A stretch of 45,537 nt of DNA, taken from Myxococcales bacterium (GTDB lineage Bacteria > Myxococcota_A > UBA9042). The stretch's first letter is position 1. Each line of letters starts with the position of its first letter. The notes beneath the pieces were generated by a model. The model was given only the letters and a program-made list of their open reading frames with translations. It was not told where the DNA came from and did not search any database. The stretch spans positions 1 to 45,537 of the forward strand of contig SHZD01000018.1 of assembly GCA_009692465.1 (NCBI GenBank), given 5' to 3'. Below are positions 1 to 7,009 of the stretch, one piece after another. A program made the position numbers and the translations under genes.

Positions 1-1
1 C

Positions 2-124
2 GCGGCGGCACTGCTGTGCATGAGCTACGGCTTTGCGGCAACTTTTCTCGCGGGTGCCGCAGTCTACGCACTGACCGCTGTAGCGGGGTATTTTGCGAGT
101 CGGGTTGACGTGCTGGAGACCTGA
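2..124 (+). CDS. C-terminal fragment of a membrane protein (possibly MFS-type)
   Basis: Only the last 40 codons are in the window, ending in TGA at 122-124. The peptide is strongly hydrophobic and rich in Ala and Gly (for example FAATFLAGAAVYALTAVAGY), followed by a short tail ending RVDVLET. This looks like the last transmembrane helix of a transporter, perhaps of the major facilitator type, but the fragment is too short to name. A perfect 14-bp palindrome (GACCTGATCAGGTC, 118-131) covers the stop codon. Repeat A1 follows directly, so this gene was probably not originally next to the truncated gene downstream. Confidence 0.5.
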   Translation, partial: AAALLCMSYGFAATFLAGAAVYALTAVAGYFASRVDVLET

Positions 125-140
125 TCAGGTCAAGCGACCT

Positions 141-312
141 AAATTCACTACCGAAATTGCCCACGACCGCCGATTTGGGATGCCAGTGCCCTGTCGCTCG
201 CTGTCGCTCGACAAGGAGCAAGGAGCTTTTCTGTCAGGGGCGTACTCTTGTACGTCCCTGACAGAAAAGTGACGCAGTGACGCAGAGATGCGCCCAAAGC
301 GGGGGATCGCGG
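141..312 (-). repeat. Dispersed repeat family A, copy A1 (long hairpin)
   Basis: About 172 bp, inverted relative to the copies at 11954-12124 and 26673-26864. Shared blocks include the outer end (minus strand) CCGCGATCCCCCGCTTTGGG, the internal CGAGCGACAGCGAGCGACAG and the other end around AAATTCACTACCGAA. The centre is a stem of about 20 bp: arm 226-245 (CTTTTCTGTCAGGGGCGTAC) pairs with 250-269 across a 4-nt loop, with a single G-T wobble. There is no reading frame conserved between the copies. The right end (312) is the exact point where the patatin-like reading frame begins. Confidence 0.85.
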
Positions 313-325
313 CCACAGCGCCTAC

Positions 326-2410
326 TTGACTCCGCAGGGCGCCATGAGCTCCAGTGCGTGGTCGCTGTGGGTAACGGTCTTGCGCAACATGGGCTGGAGC
401 TTCCTGATGCTCATGCCGGGGTTGGCCGCCCTGTCGCTGTTGCCGCTGGCAGTCGGCGAAATGCACGGCCATTGGCACAACTGGGGCGGCGCGCCGTGGC
501 TGCGTGCGATCAGCTGGTTGGCGATGGCCCAATTCGGCTGGAGCCTGGTTTGGCCGTTTGGCGAGGCGAAACTGGTCATCGCCAGCGCCGGTTTTACGAT
601 GGCCTATGGTCGGCTCAACGACACTTTTGGTGGCGAGCGCGAAGACCGTGGTTTTGAAGCCCGCGAATGGACTAGCTTTTGGCAGGGCCACATCGCAAGT
701 GTGACCGCGCTGTGGCTGGCGCTAACGGTGCTGGTGGTCGTCGGTCCAGCTCTGCTTTACGCCACAACCCACTTTTGGAGTGCCACCACCGGCAACGGCG
801 AGAGGCCTCTATTGCACGCTTTGGAGTCCCTGTTGAGCTTGGCCGCCGCCGCGGTGGCTGGTCGCGTTTTGGGCAGCAGCGCCAACGAAGCGGAGGCGAC
901 TCCAACCAGGCGGCGAATCAATCCGCGGCTCGTCGGCACCGCGGAGTCGATGCTGTTGCTGGTCATCGCCGTGTCGTGGTGCGCGGAAGAAGTGCAACGG
1001 CTGGTCGTCCACCACCCGGTCTACCCGGATCTCGTCGGCAAGGCCTTGGGGGAACGCTGGGTTACCCTGTTCGAAACCCGCATTTCTTGGGTGCGCAACA
1101 TCAAGGCCGGCGTGGTCTGGGACGTGTGCATTTCGCTGCTTTGCATCAGTTGGCTTGCAGGACAAGCACTTAATATTAATCGTATTTATCTGCAGTCCGT
1201 CTATCGAAACCGCCTGACCCAGGCATTTTTGGGCGCCGCACGTGCGTGGATTGGTCCCAGGGACAACGGCCCCGAACAAAACGGCGCCAATGCGGCTGTC
1301 ATCGAGCCACGCCAAGCCGATCCCCTGACCGGCTTTGATCCCGCCGACAACATGAGCATGAGTGACTTGGTTTGCGTACAACCTCTGCTACTCTGCAACT
1401 TGACCTTGCACATGCGCGAAGCCAAAGACACGGTCGGGTGTATGCGCACGGTCCACCCGTTTACCGTAACGCCCACCGCGGCAGGCAGCGCGGCGCTTGG
1501 CGAAGTCGGCAGTAACGGCGAGTCGTGCGGTGCCTACCGGCCTGTTGATGCCTACACCGGACCTGGCGGCGTGTCAGTGGCCGGGGCCATGTCGGTAGCG
1601 GGCGCCGCGGCCAATCCCAATTTCGGCAGCCAGTCGTCCGCTGCCGTGCGAATGCTGTTGATTCTCATGAATGTGCGTCTGGGCGTTTGGTGGGGAAACC
1701 CGGCCCATCGCAGCAATTGGCGCTCGACCAATCCATGCAACGCTGCGCTGGCTCTTTTGCAAGAAGCAGTGGTCTTGCCGGGCCCCACTCATGCGGCGGT
1801 CCATTTGGCCGACGGTGGCCATTTTGAGAATTTGGGCCTGTACGAGATGGTGCGCCGCCGCTGTTCATTACTGCTGGTGAGCGACGCTAGCGCCGATCCC
1901 AGCGGAAGCTGCGACTCGTTGGCGCTGAGCGTGCGGATGTGTGAAACCGATTTCGGCGTCCGCGTGCGGCTGACTCAGGTCTTCGCGGCCAGTGCCTTGC
2001 CGGTCACGGCTGATGTGGCCAGTGTTGGTGAGCGCGCCGCGCCGACCGCCGAGCCGGGGTCAGTCGACTTGTCGCTGCTGCGCATCGCCGCGGGAGGCGT
2101 GATTATCGGCGAGGTGATCTACCCACCCAAAGTGCTGCCGTCGGGTCAGATTCTGCCTGCCTCAGTCGCCAAGCTTCTGTATTGCAAGCCGCGTGTCACC
2201 GGCGAGGAGCCGTTGGTGGTCCAAAATTACCATCGCAAGTCGGCCCTTTTTCCGCATGAATCGACCGCTGATCAGTGGTTTAGTGAGGCCCAATTCGAAG
2301 CCTACTACCAACTCGGCCAGCATGTGGGCCGCCAAGTGGCGCAGGCTCTGGTTGCACACCATGCCGAGTTTGCGCCACTGACCAGCCAACAACTTGCGCA
2401 AAATGCCTAA
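326..2410 (+). CDS. Patatin-like membrane phospholipase, 5'-truncated (C-terminal part only)
   Basis: A 694-residue product from TTG 326; ATG 344 is the other plausible start. The frame opens after a TGA at 278-280, inside repeat A1. The N-terminal region carries hydrophobic stretches (around residues 18-45, 130-150 and 210-230, and a helix before NINRIYLQ). The C-terminal half contains HLADGGHFENLGLYE, the Asp-Gly-Gly motif that supplies the catalytic Asp in patatin-family hydrolases, and a SQSSAAVRML segment. As I recall the large bacterial membrane patatins, a serine GxSxG lobe of about 300 residues comes first and is followed by a Y-x-x-YLTP segment. Here the protein starts at that segment (HSAYLTPQ, codons 314-337), so the nucleophile lobe is missing. 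The product is probably inactive on its own. Its stop lies 6 nt from the stop of the convergent DUF5989 gene. Confidence 0.6.
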   Translation: MTPQGAMSSSAWSLWVTVLRNMGWSFLMLMPGLAALSLLPLAVGEMHGHWHNWGGAPWLRAISWLAMAQFGWSLVWPFGEAKLVIASAGFTMAYGRLNDTFGGEREDRGFEAREWTSFWQGHIASVTALWLALTVLVVVGPALLYATTHFWSATTGNGERPLLHALESLLSLAAAAVAGRVLGSSANEAEATPTRRRINPRLVGTAESMLLLVIAVSWCAEEVQRLVVHHPVYPDLVGKALGERWVTLFETRISWVRNIKAGVVWDVCISLLCISWLAGQALNINRIYLQSVYRNRLTQAFLGAARAWIGPRDNGPEQNGANAAVIEPRQADPLTGFDPADNMSMSDLVCVQPLLLCNLTLHMREAKDTVGCMRTVHPFTVTPTAAGSAALGEVGSNGESCGAYRPVDAYTGPGGVSVAGAMSVAGAAANPNFGSQSSAAVRMLLILMNVRLGVWWGNPAHRSNWRSTNPCNAALALLQEAVVLPGPTHAAVHLADGGHFENLGLYEMVRRRCSLLLVSDASADPSGSCDSLALSVRMCETDFGVRVRLTQVFAASALPVTADVASVGERAAPTAEPGSVDLSLLRIAAGGVIIGEVIYPPKVLPSGQILPASVAKLLYCKPRVTGEEPLVVQNYHRKSALFPHESTADQWFSEAQFEAYYQLGQHVGRQVAQALVAHHAEFAPLTSQQLAQNA

Positions 2411-2416
2411 ACGCCT

Positions 2417-2578
2417 TCAAAATAGCGTGTATAGAAAGGGCACCGCGGCCTGACCCGTCGTCATGAGCAGACCTGCCAACAGCAAGCCGACGACGAGTGG
2501 CAAGAGCCAGTAGTTGCGATTTTGACGCGATAACTCGATAATATCACCCAGTAATCGCCCGATATACCGTAGCTTCAC
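2417..2578 (-). CDS. DUF5989-like small membrane protein
   Basis: A 53-residue protein beginning MKLRYIGRLLGDIIEL. A basic/aromatic patch (RQNRNYW) leads into one membrane helix (LLPLVVGLLLAGLLM), and the C-terminus PFLYTLF is typical of DUF5989 proteins. I chose GTG at 2578 over the ATG at 2617 because AGAGG lies 5 nt upstream and the longer N-terminus would be read out of repeat C1. DUF5989 genes usually accompany a NodU-type carbamoyltransferase and an SxtJ-like protein, and both lie just upstream on the same strand. The molecular role is unknown. The gap of about 310 nt to the carbamoyltransferase is unusual for such an operon and is filled by repeats B1 and C1. Confidence 0.72.
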   Translation of the reverse strand: MKLRYIGRLLGDIIELSRQNRNYWLLPLVVGLLLAGLLMTTGQAAVPFLYTLF

Positions 2579-2590
2579 CGTTGCCTCTAA

Positions 2591-2684
2591 GGGCTCGTAA
2601 ATGAACAAGCCAGTCATTTACCGCGCCCGTTTGCTTGCTGGGCGGGTCGCAAGCTCGCGTCTTTACGCTCGACTCGCCGCTCCG
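2591..2684 (+). repeat. Dispersed repeat family C, copy C1
   Basis: The hairpin has arms GTAAATGA (2597-2604) and TCATTTAC (2614-2621). It is followed by the family core TTGCTTGCTGGGCGGGTCGC and a second stem formed by GCGGGTCG and CGACTCGC. The copy ends at CCGCTCCG, where family B copy B1 begins. It lies between the DUF5989 gene and the carbamoyltransferase gene. Confidence 0.75.
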
Positions 2685-2812
2685 CTAACTAGAAACTTGG
2701 GGGCGCGCCGCCCTCAAACCCCCGCGGTGGTCCGCATTTGTGGCCCACATTCCACCTGCCGCTCAATGAGTTTGCTGCGTCGAAGGTGCCGATTTGGCGG
2801 TATGCGGAACTC
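2684..2812 (+). repeat. Dispersed repeat family B, copy B1
   Basis: A 129-bp element that matches 5496-5624 closely over its whole length. It opens with GCTAACTAGAAACTTGGGGG and a 9-bp hairpin (TTGGGGGCG, CGC loop, CGCCCTCAA), followed by ACCCCCGCGGTGGTCCGCA and GTGCCGATTTGGCGG. No coding potential is shared by the copies. It sits in the gap between the carbamoyltransferase and DUF5989 genes. From 2813 to 2887 I see only AT-rich sequence (ATTAATTATTTTTTAC) and no recognisable site. Confidence 0.8.
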
Positions 2813-2887
2813 TTTTCGGAGATCTATTAATTATTTTTTACAAGACCTTATCGCAACTTGTTGGGTGCGTTCCTGCTCGAATCGGCG

Positions 2888-4720
2888 TCAATCGGCGTCA
2901 ATCGTTGCGCGCCACTGCTGCGCCTGCGGCCAATCCGGCTGGTCGCTTCGACGCAGAATACACGAGCCGAGCACCAAAACGTCGATCTCGGTGCCCATAA
3001 AACAGCGGTACGCGTCCTCGGGCGTGCACACGATCGGTTCGCCACGCACATTGAAGCTAGTGTTGACCACCACGGCACACCCCGTTTGGCGCTCAAACTC
3101 GGTCAAAATCTGCCAAAAACGCGGATTGGTATCGCGATGCACTGTCTGCACTCGCGCCGAATAGTCGACGTGGGTAACGGCAGGTACATCGGAGCGAACA
3201 GCCGCTACCCAGCGCGTCAAGTCGGCATTGAGTCCGGCACCGCTGTGGGGCACCTGCCGTTCTGTGACCACCTCGGCGACCAGTAGCATGTACGGACTGG
3301 GCCGGTCGATATCAAAGTAGTCGGCGACTCTTTCGGCCAGCACGGCAGGCGCAAATGGACGAAAACTCTCACGAAACTTGATCTTACTGTTCATCAGCGA
3401 CTGCATTTTGGCACTGCGGGCGTCACCCAAGATCGAGCGGTTGCCCAGCGCGCGGGGCCCAAATTCCATCCGCCCATGGCAGACGCCCACGATCTGCTCA
3501 CTGGCCAGTAATGTCGCTATTTCACTGGCAATATCCACCTCAGTCCACCGCACATAGGGATAACCAAGCTCCTGCAGCCAGGCTTCGATGGCGTCGTCCG
3601 CGAATTCCGGCCCCAAGTACGCACCCTTCATCGCATCGGTTCGGCCATCAGCGTGGCGAACACCAGCAAAATCGTGATGCCACGCCGCCAACGCTGCCCC
3701 AATCGCCCCGCCTGCATCGCCTGCCGCCGGTTGAATCCAAATATCGCGAAAAATCTTCGACCGCAGCAGCTTGCCGTTGACCACGCAGTTGAGCGCCACG
3801 CCGCCAGCCAGGCACAGATCCGGCTTGTCGGTGAGCTGACGTGCGTGGCGCGCCATCCGCAGTACGATATCTTCCGTTAGATCCTGAAGCGAGCGCGCCA
3901 AGTCCATTTCGCGTTGAGTAATCCGTTCTTGCGGCTTGCGCGGTCGACCCTCAAACAACTGGTCAAACTTGTCCGAGGTCATCGTCAAGCCGTCTAGGTA
4001 ACCAAAATAGCTCAAGTCCACCCGAAACGATCCGTCCGCTTTCAAGTCTATCAAGGACTCCAATTGCCGTCGGAAGCGCGGCTGCCCATACGGAGCTAGC
4101 CCCATGAGCTTGTATTCGCCTGAATTTACTTTGAAACCAACGAAATACGTCACGGCCGAATACAGTAGACCCAGCGAATGTGGAAAATGGATCTCTTGCA
4201 ACAGACTAACGCGATTGCCTTGCCCCACTCCCACTGCCGAGGTCGCCCATTCGCCGACTCCATCAAGCGTCAAAATCGCGGCCTCTGGATAGGGCGACGG
4301 AAAAAAAGCGCTGGCCGCGTGCGAAAAGTGGTGTTCCAGAAACAGCGTGCGCGCCGCTTTGAGGTGACAGCGCTCGAGTTGCTCGTGCAAGTCCGGTTCA
4401 ATCCACAGTTTGTCGCGCAACCAAACCGGCAGACCGACAACAAATTGCCCAAAACCGGTCGGTGCGGTTGCAAGCCAAGTCTCGACAAGGCGGTCAAATT
4501 TCCGCAGCGGCTTGTCGTAAAATGCAATCGCATCAACAGTTTCGCCAGCACCGATGCCTGCCTCAGCCAAGCAATAGCGCACAGCTGCACGCGGAAATGC
4601 GGCGTCGTGTTTCTTGCGGGAAAAGCGCTCCTCTTGAGCCGCGGCGATGATTTGGCCGTCTTGGACCAAACAGGCCGCAGAATCATGATAGTACGCACTA
4701 ATGCCAAGAATTCGTGTCAA
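2888..4720 (-). CDS. NodU/CmcH/TobZ-family O-carbamoyltransferase
   Basis: A 610-residue protein of the family that transfers a carbamoyl group from carbamoyl phosphate, through carbamoyl-AMP, to a hydroxyl of a sugar or secondary metabolite. The N-terminal Kae1-like domain starts MTRILGISAYYHDSAA and has the metal-binding motif HHFSHAASAFF (His130, His131, His134), then DGVGEW, NSGEYKLMGLAPYG and AGGVALNC. The C-terminal domain contains MEFGPRALGNRSIL and NTSFNVRGEPIVC. The length is normal for the family. The start codon overlaps the stop of the SxtJ-like gene by 4 nt (ATGA), so the two are translationally coupled. The substrate is unknown; the pairing with SxtJ and DUF5989 suggests a conserved envelope or glycan role rather than a large antibiotic cluster, since no other biosynthetic genes are nearby. 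A short direct duplication (ATCGGCGTCA twice) lies at the 3' end. Confidence 0.92.
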   Translation of the reverse strand: MTRILGISAYYHDSAACLVQDGQIIAAAQEERFSRKKHDAAFPRAAVRYCLAEAGIGAGETVDAIAFYDKPLRKFDRLVETWLATAPTGFGQFVVGLPVWLRDKLWIEPDLHEQLERCHLKAARTLFLEHHFSHAASAFFPSPYPEAAILTLDGVGEWATSAVGVGQGNRVSLLQEIHFPHSLGLLYSAVTYFVGFKVNSGEYKLMGLAPYGQPRFRRQLESLIDLKADGSFRVDLSYFGYLDGLTMTSDKFDQLFEGRPRKPQERITQREMDLARSLQDLTEDIVLRMARHARQLTDKPDLCLAGGVALNCVVNGKLLRSKIFRDIWIQPAAGDAGGAIGAALAAWHHDFAGVRHADGRTDAMKGAYLGPEFADDAIEAWLQELGYPYVRWTEVDIASEIATLLASEQIVGVCHGRMEFGPRALGNRSILGDARSAKMQSLMNSKIKFRESFRPFAPAVLAERVADYFDIDRPSPYMLLVAEVVTERQVPHSGAGLNADLTRWVAAVRSDVPAVTHVDYSARVQTVHRDTNPRFWQILTEFERQTGCAVVVNTSFNVRGEPIVCTPEDAYRCFMGTEIDVLVLGSCILRRSDQPDWPQAQQWRATIDAD

Positions 4721-5199
4721 AACGGACGCTCATGCTGCTTGGGATCGCCGCCGTCCGCAGGACGAGTTTGCCAATAACTGGCGGCGCTTCGATCCCACGT
4801 CCGTTTCAGGGGATCGTCGCGGCGCAGTTTGCCAAGTGGCACGAAAATCAAGAAGTAGATCGGCCCAAGGATCAGCCAATTGAGGGCAATGCCGATCTTG
4901 CCAGCTGCGACGTGTAACACGCCTTGCCACCAGACAAATGCCCGATTGGGCGATACTACTGCCAGCAGGAGTTGCGCAATCGCTAAGCCGGCGGCGAAAG
5001 CCGCTACTGCGGGCCTTTGCCACCAGTAATAGAGGACCACAGCCGCTGCAAAACCTACCAAAGCAGCAGGAACCGCCACCCGCAGGGCCGTTGGTCTGAC
5101 AGGCAAAGTTGGGGTAGCCCGCCAATTCCACACCACGGCGGCGACGCGAGCGCGAGTTTCTTCAGTTTGGCTTGAGACTGGAGCAGCCAAGGCAGCCAC
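4717..5199 (-). CDS. SxtJ-like membrane protein
   Basis: 160 residues with two hydrophobic segments in the middle (ALRVAVPAALVGFAAAVVLY and AAFAAGLAIAQLLLAVV), a further membrane-proximal stretch (WLILGPIYFLIFVPLG) and a soluble tail, DPLKRTWDRSAASYW. This pattern (membrane helices, then PLG, then a DPL-R and D-AASYW tail) is the one I know from SxtJ-family proteins encoded beside carbamoyltransferases. The start at 5199 is the first gene position of the operon. The family function is not established; an accessory role to the neighbouring transferase at the membrane is an inference from conserved co-occurrence. Confidence 0.75.
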   Translation of the reverse strand: MAALAAPVSSQTEETRARVAAVVWNWRATPTLPVRPTALRVAVPAALVGFAAAVVLYYWWQRPAVAAFAAGLAIAQLLLAVVSPNRAFVWWQGVLHVAAGKIGIALNWLILGPIYFLIFVPLGKLRRDDPLKRTWDRSAASYWQTRPADGGDPKQHERPF

Positions 5200-5429
5200 T
5201 AGGGATCCTCACAATTGTAGCCACTTACGTTGGCACAAGCTCCCGGGCGTCGACAATCAAAGGTGTGCGGCTGGTCGGCTCGGGTAAGGACCAGTCCGCA
5301 CGATACTCGATCGATCTGGGTAACGCTGGAGCGGCGAGTCGGCCTCTACAGACCCGACCCATTAACGCCGAACCTCAAAGAATTCCCAAACAAAACGTAG
5401 CGGCCTGACGCCAACCCGCAGGCCACTGA
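5200..5429. other. Upstream region of the sxtJ-like operon; no gene seen
   Basis: Part of a 510-nt stretch without a gene (5200-5709). This part must hold the promoter of the minus-strand operon, but I see no convincing -35/-10 pair. The minus strand has a moderately AT-rich tract around 5385-5400 (ACGTTTTGTTTGGG). A short open frame on the plus strand (5172-5408) has no family features and I do not call it. The remainder, 5430-5704, is repeats C2, B2 and C3. Confidence 0.4.
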
Positions 5430-5497
5430 ATAAGTGCCGCAGGCTCGCGACCCACAAAGCAAGCACTGAGACGCCGAGCAAATCTTATTTGATCGGC
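5430..5497 (-). repeat. Dispersed repeat family C, copy C2
   Basis: On the minus strand, a hairpin with arms GCCGATCAAAT (5497-5487) and ATTTGCTCGGC (5483-5473), 10 of 11 pairs, precedes the family core TGCTTGCTTTGTGGGTCGCG. The hairpin sequence is unrelated to those of C1, C3 or C6, yet it occupies the same place relative to the core. Its outer arm overlaps the first two bases of B2. Confidence 0.7.
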
Positions 5498-5624
5498 TAA
5501 CTAGAAACTTGGGGGCGCGCCGCCCCCAAACCCCCGCGGTGGTCCGCAGCTGCGGCCCACATTCCACATGCCGCTCAAGGAGTTTCATGCATCGTGGGTG
5601 CCGATTTGGCGGCATGTGGAACTC
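5496..5624 (+). repeat. Dispersed repeat family B, copy B2
   Basis: A 129-bp copy of the element at 2684-2812 in the same orientation. Its structure is better preserved than B1. There is a 9-bp hairpin TTGGGGGCG/CGCCCCCAA, a perfect palindrome CCGCAGCTGCGG, and a perfect 13-bp inverted repeat TTCCACATGCCGC (5562-5574) with GCGGCATGTGGAA (5609-5621). It is flanked on both sides by family C copies. Confidence 0.8.
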
Positions 5625-5625
5625 T

Positions 5626-5704
5626 CTAGGACGCGAGCTCAGCGACCAACAAAGCAAGCCAGCGTAACCAGCCCCAGAATGACTCATTCTGGGGCAGCTC
5701 CTAA
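5626..5704 (-). repeat. Dispersed repeat family C, copy C3 (terminator-like hairpin)
   Basis: The hairpin is a 12-bp perfect stem centred on C5683 (arms 5671-5682 and 5684-5695, GCCCCAGAATGA in the first). On the minus strand it follows the pentapeptide-gene stop by about 14 nt and precedes the family core GGCTTGCTTTGTTGGTCGC. The position suits a transcription terminator, but there is no run of T after the stem. Confidence 0.7.
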
Positions 5705-5709
5705 CGGAA

Positions 5710-6852
5710 CTAGTCAATTTCCAAGCCTGAAAATCGCCCATTGCCCGACGGCGGCGGCGCTGTCCCTGCCGCGGCCGGCTGCGCATTGCGCCCAACACTT
5801 GCACTGGGCGCCTGCTGCTGGGTCGGTGGATCGGGGGTGCGCATGGGGGCCGGCTGCCGAGCGGCGTTGTTGCCCGCGCCGGTCATGCGCAGTTCTTCAC
5901 CTGTTTGGGACCGCGCGTACACATGGTCGCCATCGACGCGCAACTGCGCCAATTCCGCTGGACCTCCGCGCCCTTGCAGTTCGCGCACCAGAGCCGAAAA
6001 GTTGAGTCGAAGCAAGATGGCCAGCGGGTCGACACCGCCCTGTGTTGTGTTTATTGGCGAAGTCGCCGCGGTCGGTTGGGCCCGATGCAGCAGCGCCGCG
6101 GTCATCAGCGCCAGTACGTCGGCGGGCAGGTGGCGCAAGCGATCCCAAATATCGCTCAGCGACGTACCGGCGAGCTGGAATTCCTGATGGGTGGTCCCGG
6201 TGAGTTCGGCGCGATCGGTTTTGACATCGAGGACCACGGCGTTGCGAAAGCTGACTCCGGTCAAGTTGGCTTCGCGCAGGTCGACGTTAATCAGCACCGC
6301 GTTGGAAAAATTGGCACGAAATAAGTTAGCTCCGCGCAAATTGACGTTGCATAGCACTGATCCAGTCAAGTTGGCGTTGTCGAGCACCGCGCCGCCTTGC
6401 CGCGCATCCGTAAAGCTGCTGTTGAGCAACATCGACTCGCCTAAGCTCGCATGATTCAAGTCAGATTGGGCAAAATCGCAGCCCACAATCAGCGAACGCC
6501 CCAAGTTAGCGTTGGTAAGCGGGGTCTCGACGAAGCGACAATCGAACAGCCTCGCAGTGGGCCAATGCAGCTCCTGACCTTGGCCGTTAGAGATTTCGCA
6601 GTTGAGCAGTTCGGCGCGATCAAACCGGGCGCCGCGCAACAAAACTCCGCGCGCAATCCAACGGTTAGCGTGCCAATTGCCCGCATGAACCCCAACCAAC
6701 TTGGTCCCGGTCATGCGCACATGATTGAGGCGCACGCTGGGCACGTCGATGGGCGGCAGGTCGACAGGACCGATTTCGCAGCGCTCAAGGCTGCCGCTTT
6801 GCAGTGCGGTTCGCAGGTCGGAGGCATTGGCAAGGGTAGTGAGGTCGCTCAT
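5710..6852 (-). CDS. Pentapeptide-repeat protein
   Basis: 380 residues from ATG 6852 (MSDLTTLANASDLRTALQ). The middle (about residues 40-240) is a pentapeptide-repeat solenoid with the A(N/D)L-type consensus: ADLREANL, GANLFRANF, NANLTGSVL and DRAELTG recur. A helical segment follows (SLSDIWDRLRHLPADVLALM). The C-terminal 90 residues are low-complexity and rich in Pro, Gln and Ala. No signal peptide or membrane helix is seen, so it is probably cytoplasmic. Beta-helical proteins of this type serve as binding scaffolds; no enzymatic motif is present. I rejected the longer reading back to 7236 because it runs through the start region of the divergent kinase gene. The shared intergenic space of 157 bp (6853-7009) must hold both promoters. 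Confidence 0.85.
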   Translation of the reverse strand: MSDLTTLANASDLRTALQSGSLERCEIGPVDLPPIDVPSVRLNHVRMTGTKLVGVHAGNWHANRWIARGVLLRGARFDRAELLNCEISNGQGQELHWPTARLFDCRFVETPLTNANLGRSLIVGCDFAQSDLNHASLGESMLLNSSFTDARQGGAVLDNANLTGSVLCNVNLRGANLFRANFSNAVLINVDLREANLTGVSFRNAVVLDVKTDRAELTGTTHQEFQLAGTSLSDIWDRLRHLPADVLALMTAALLHRAQPTAATSPINTTQGGVDPLAILLRLNFSALVRELQGRGGPAELAQLRVDGDHVYARSQTGEELRMTGAGNNAARQPAPMRTPDPPTQQQAPSASVGRNAQPAAAGTAPPPSGNGRFSGLEID

Positions 6853-7009
6853 GCCCGCAAGCGTAGCCGGAAGTTGGCGTGGCGAAAAGGGCGAAAGTTC
6901 TGCTTGTGTGCGCGCGCTGAGTTTTCTGGCAGACTGTGCGGCCCACCGCCGCTTCACCACTGGACGGTGCCGGCCACCGCAGATTTTTCGCAGCAAGTCT
7001 GATTTATTG

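Noticed and set aside
2601-3164. Plus-strand frame of 187 codons across C1, B1 and the end of the carbamoyltransferase
   Set aside because: It runs through two non-coding repeats and antisense to a well-supported gene.
6853-7009. Sigma-54 promoter before the kinase gene (TGGCAGACTGTGC)
   Set aside because: The GG-to-GC spacing is 8 instead of the required 10 nt.
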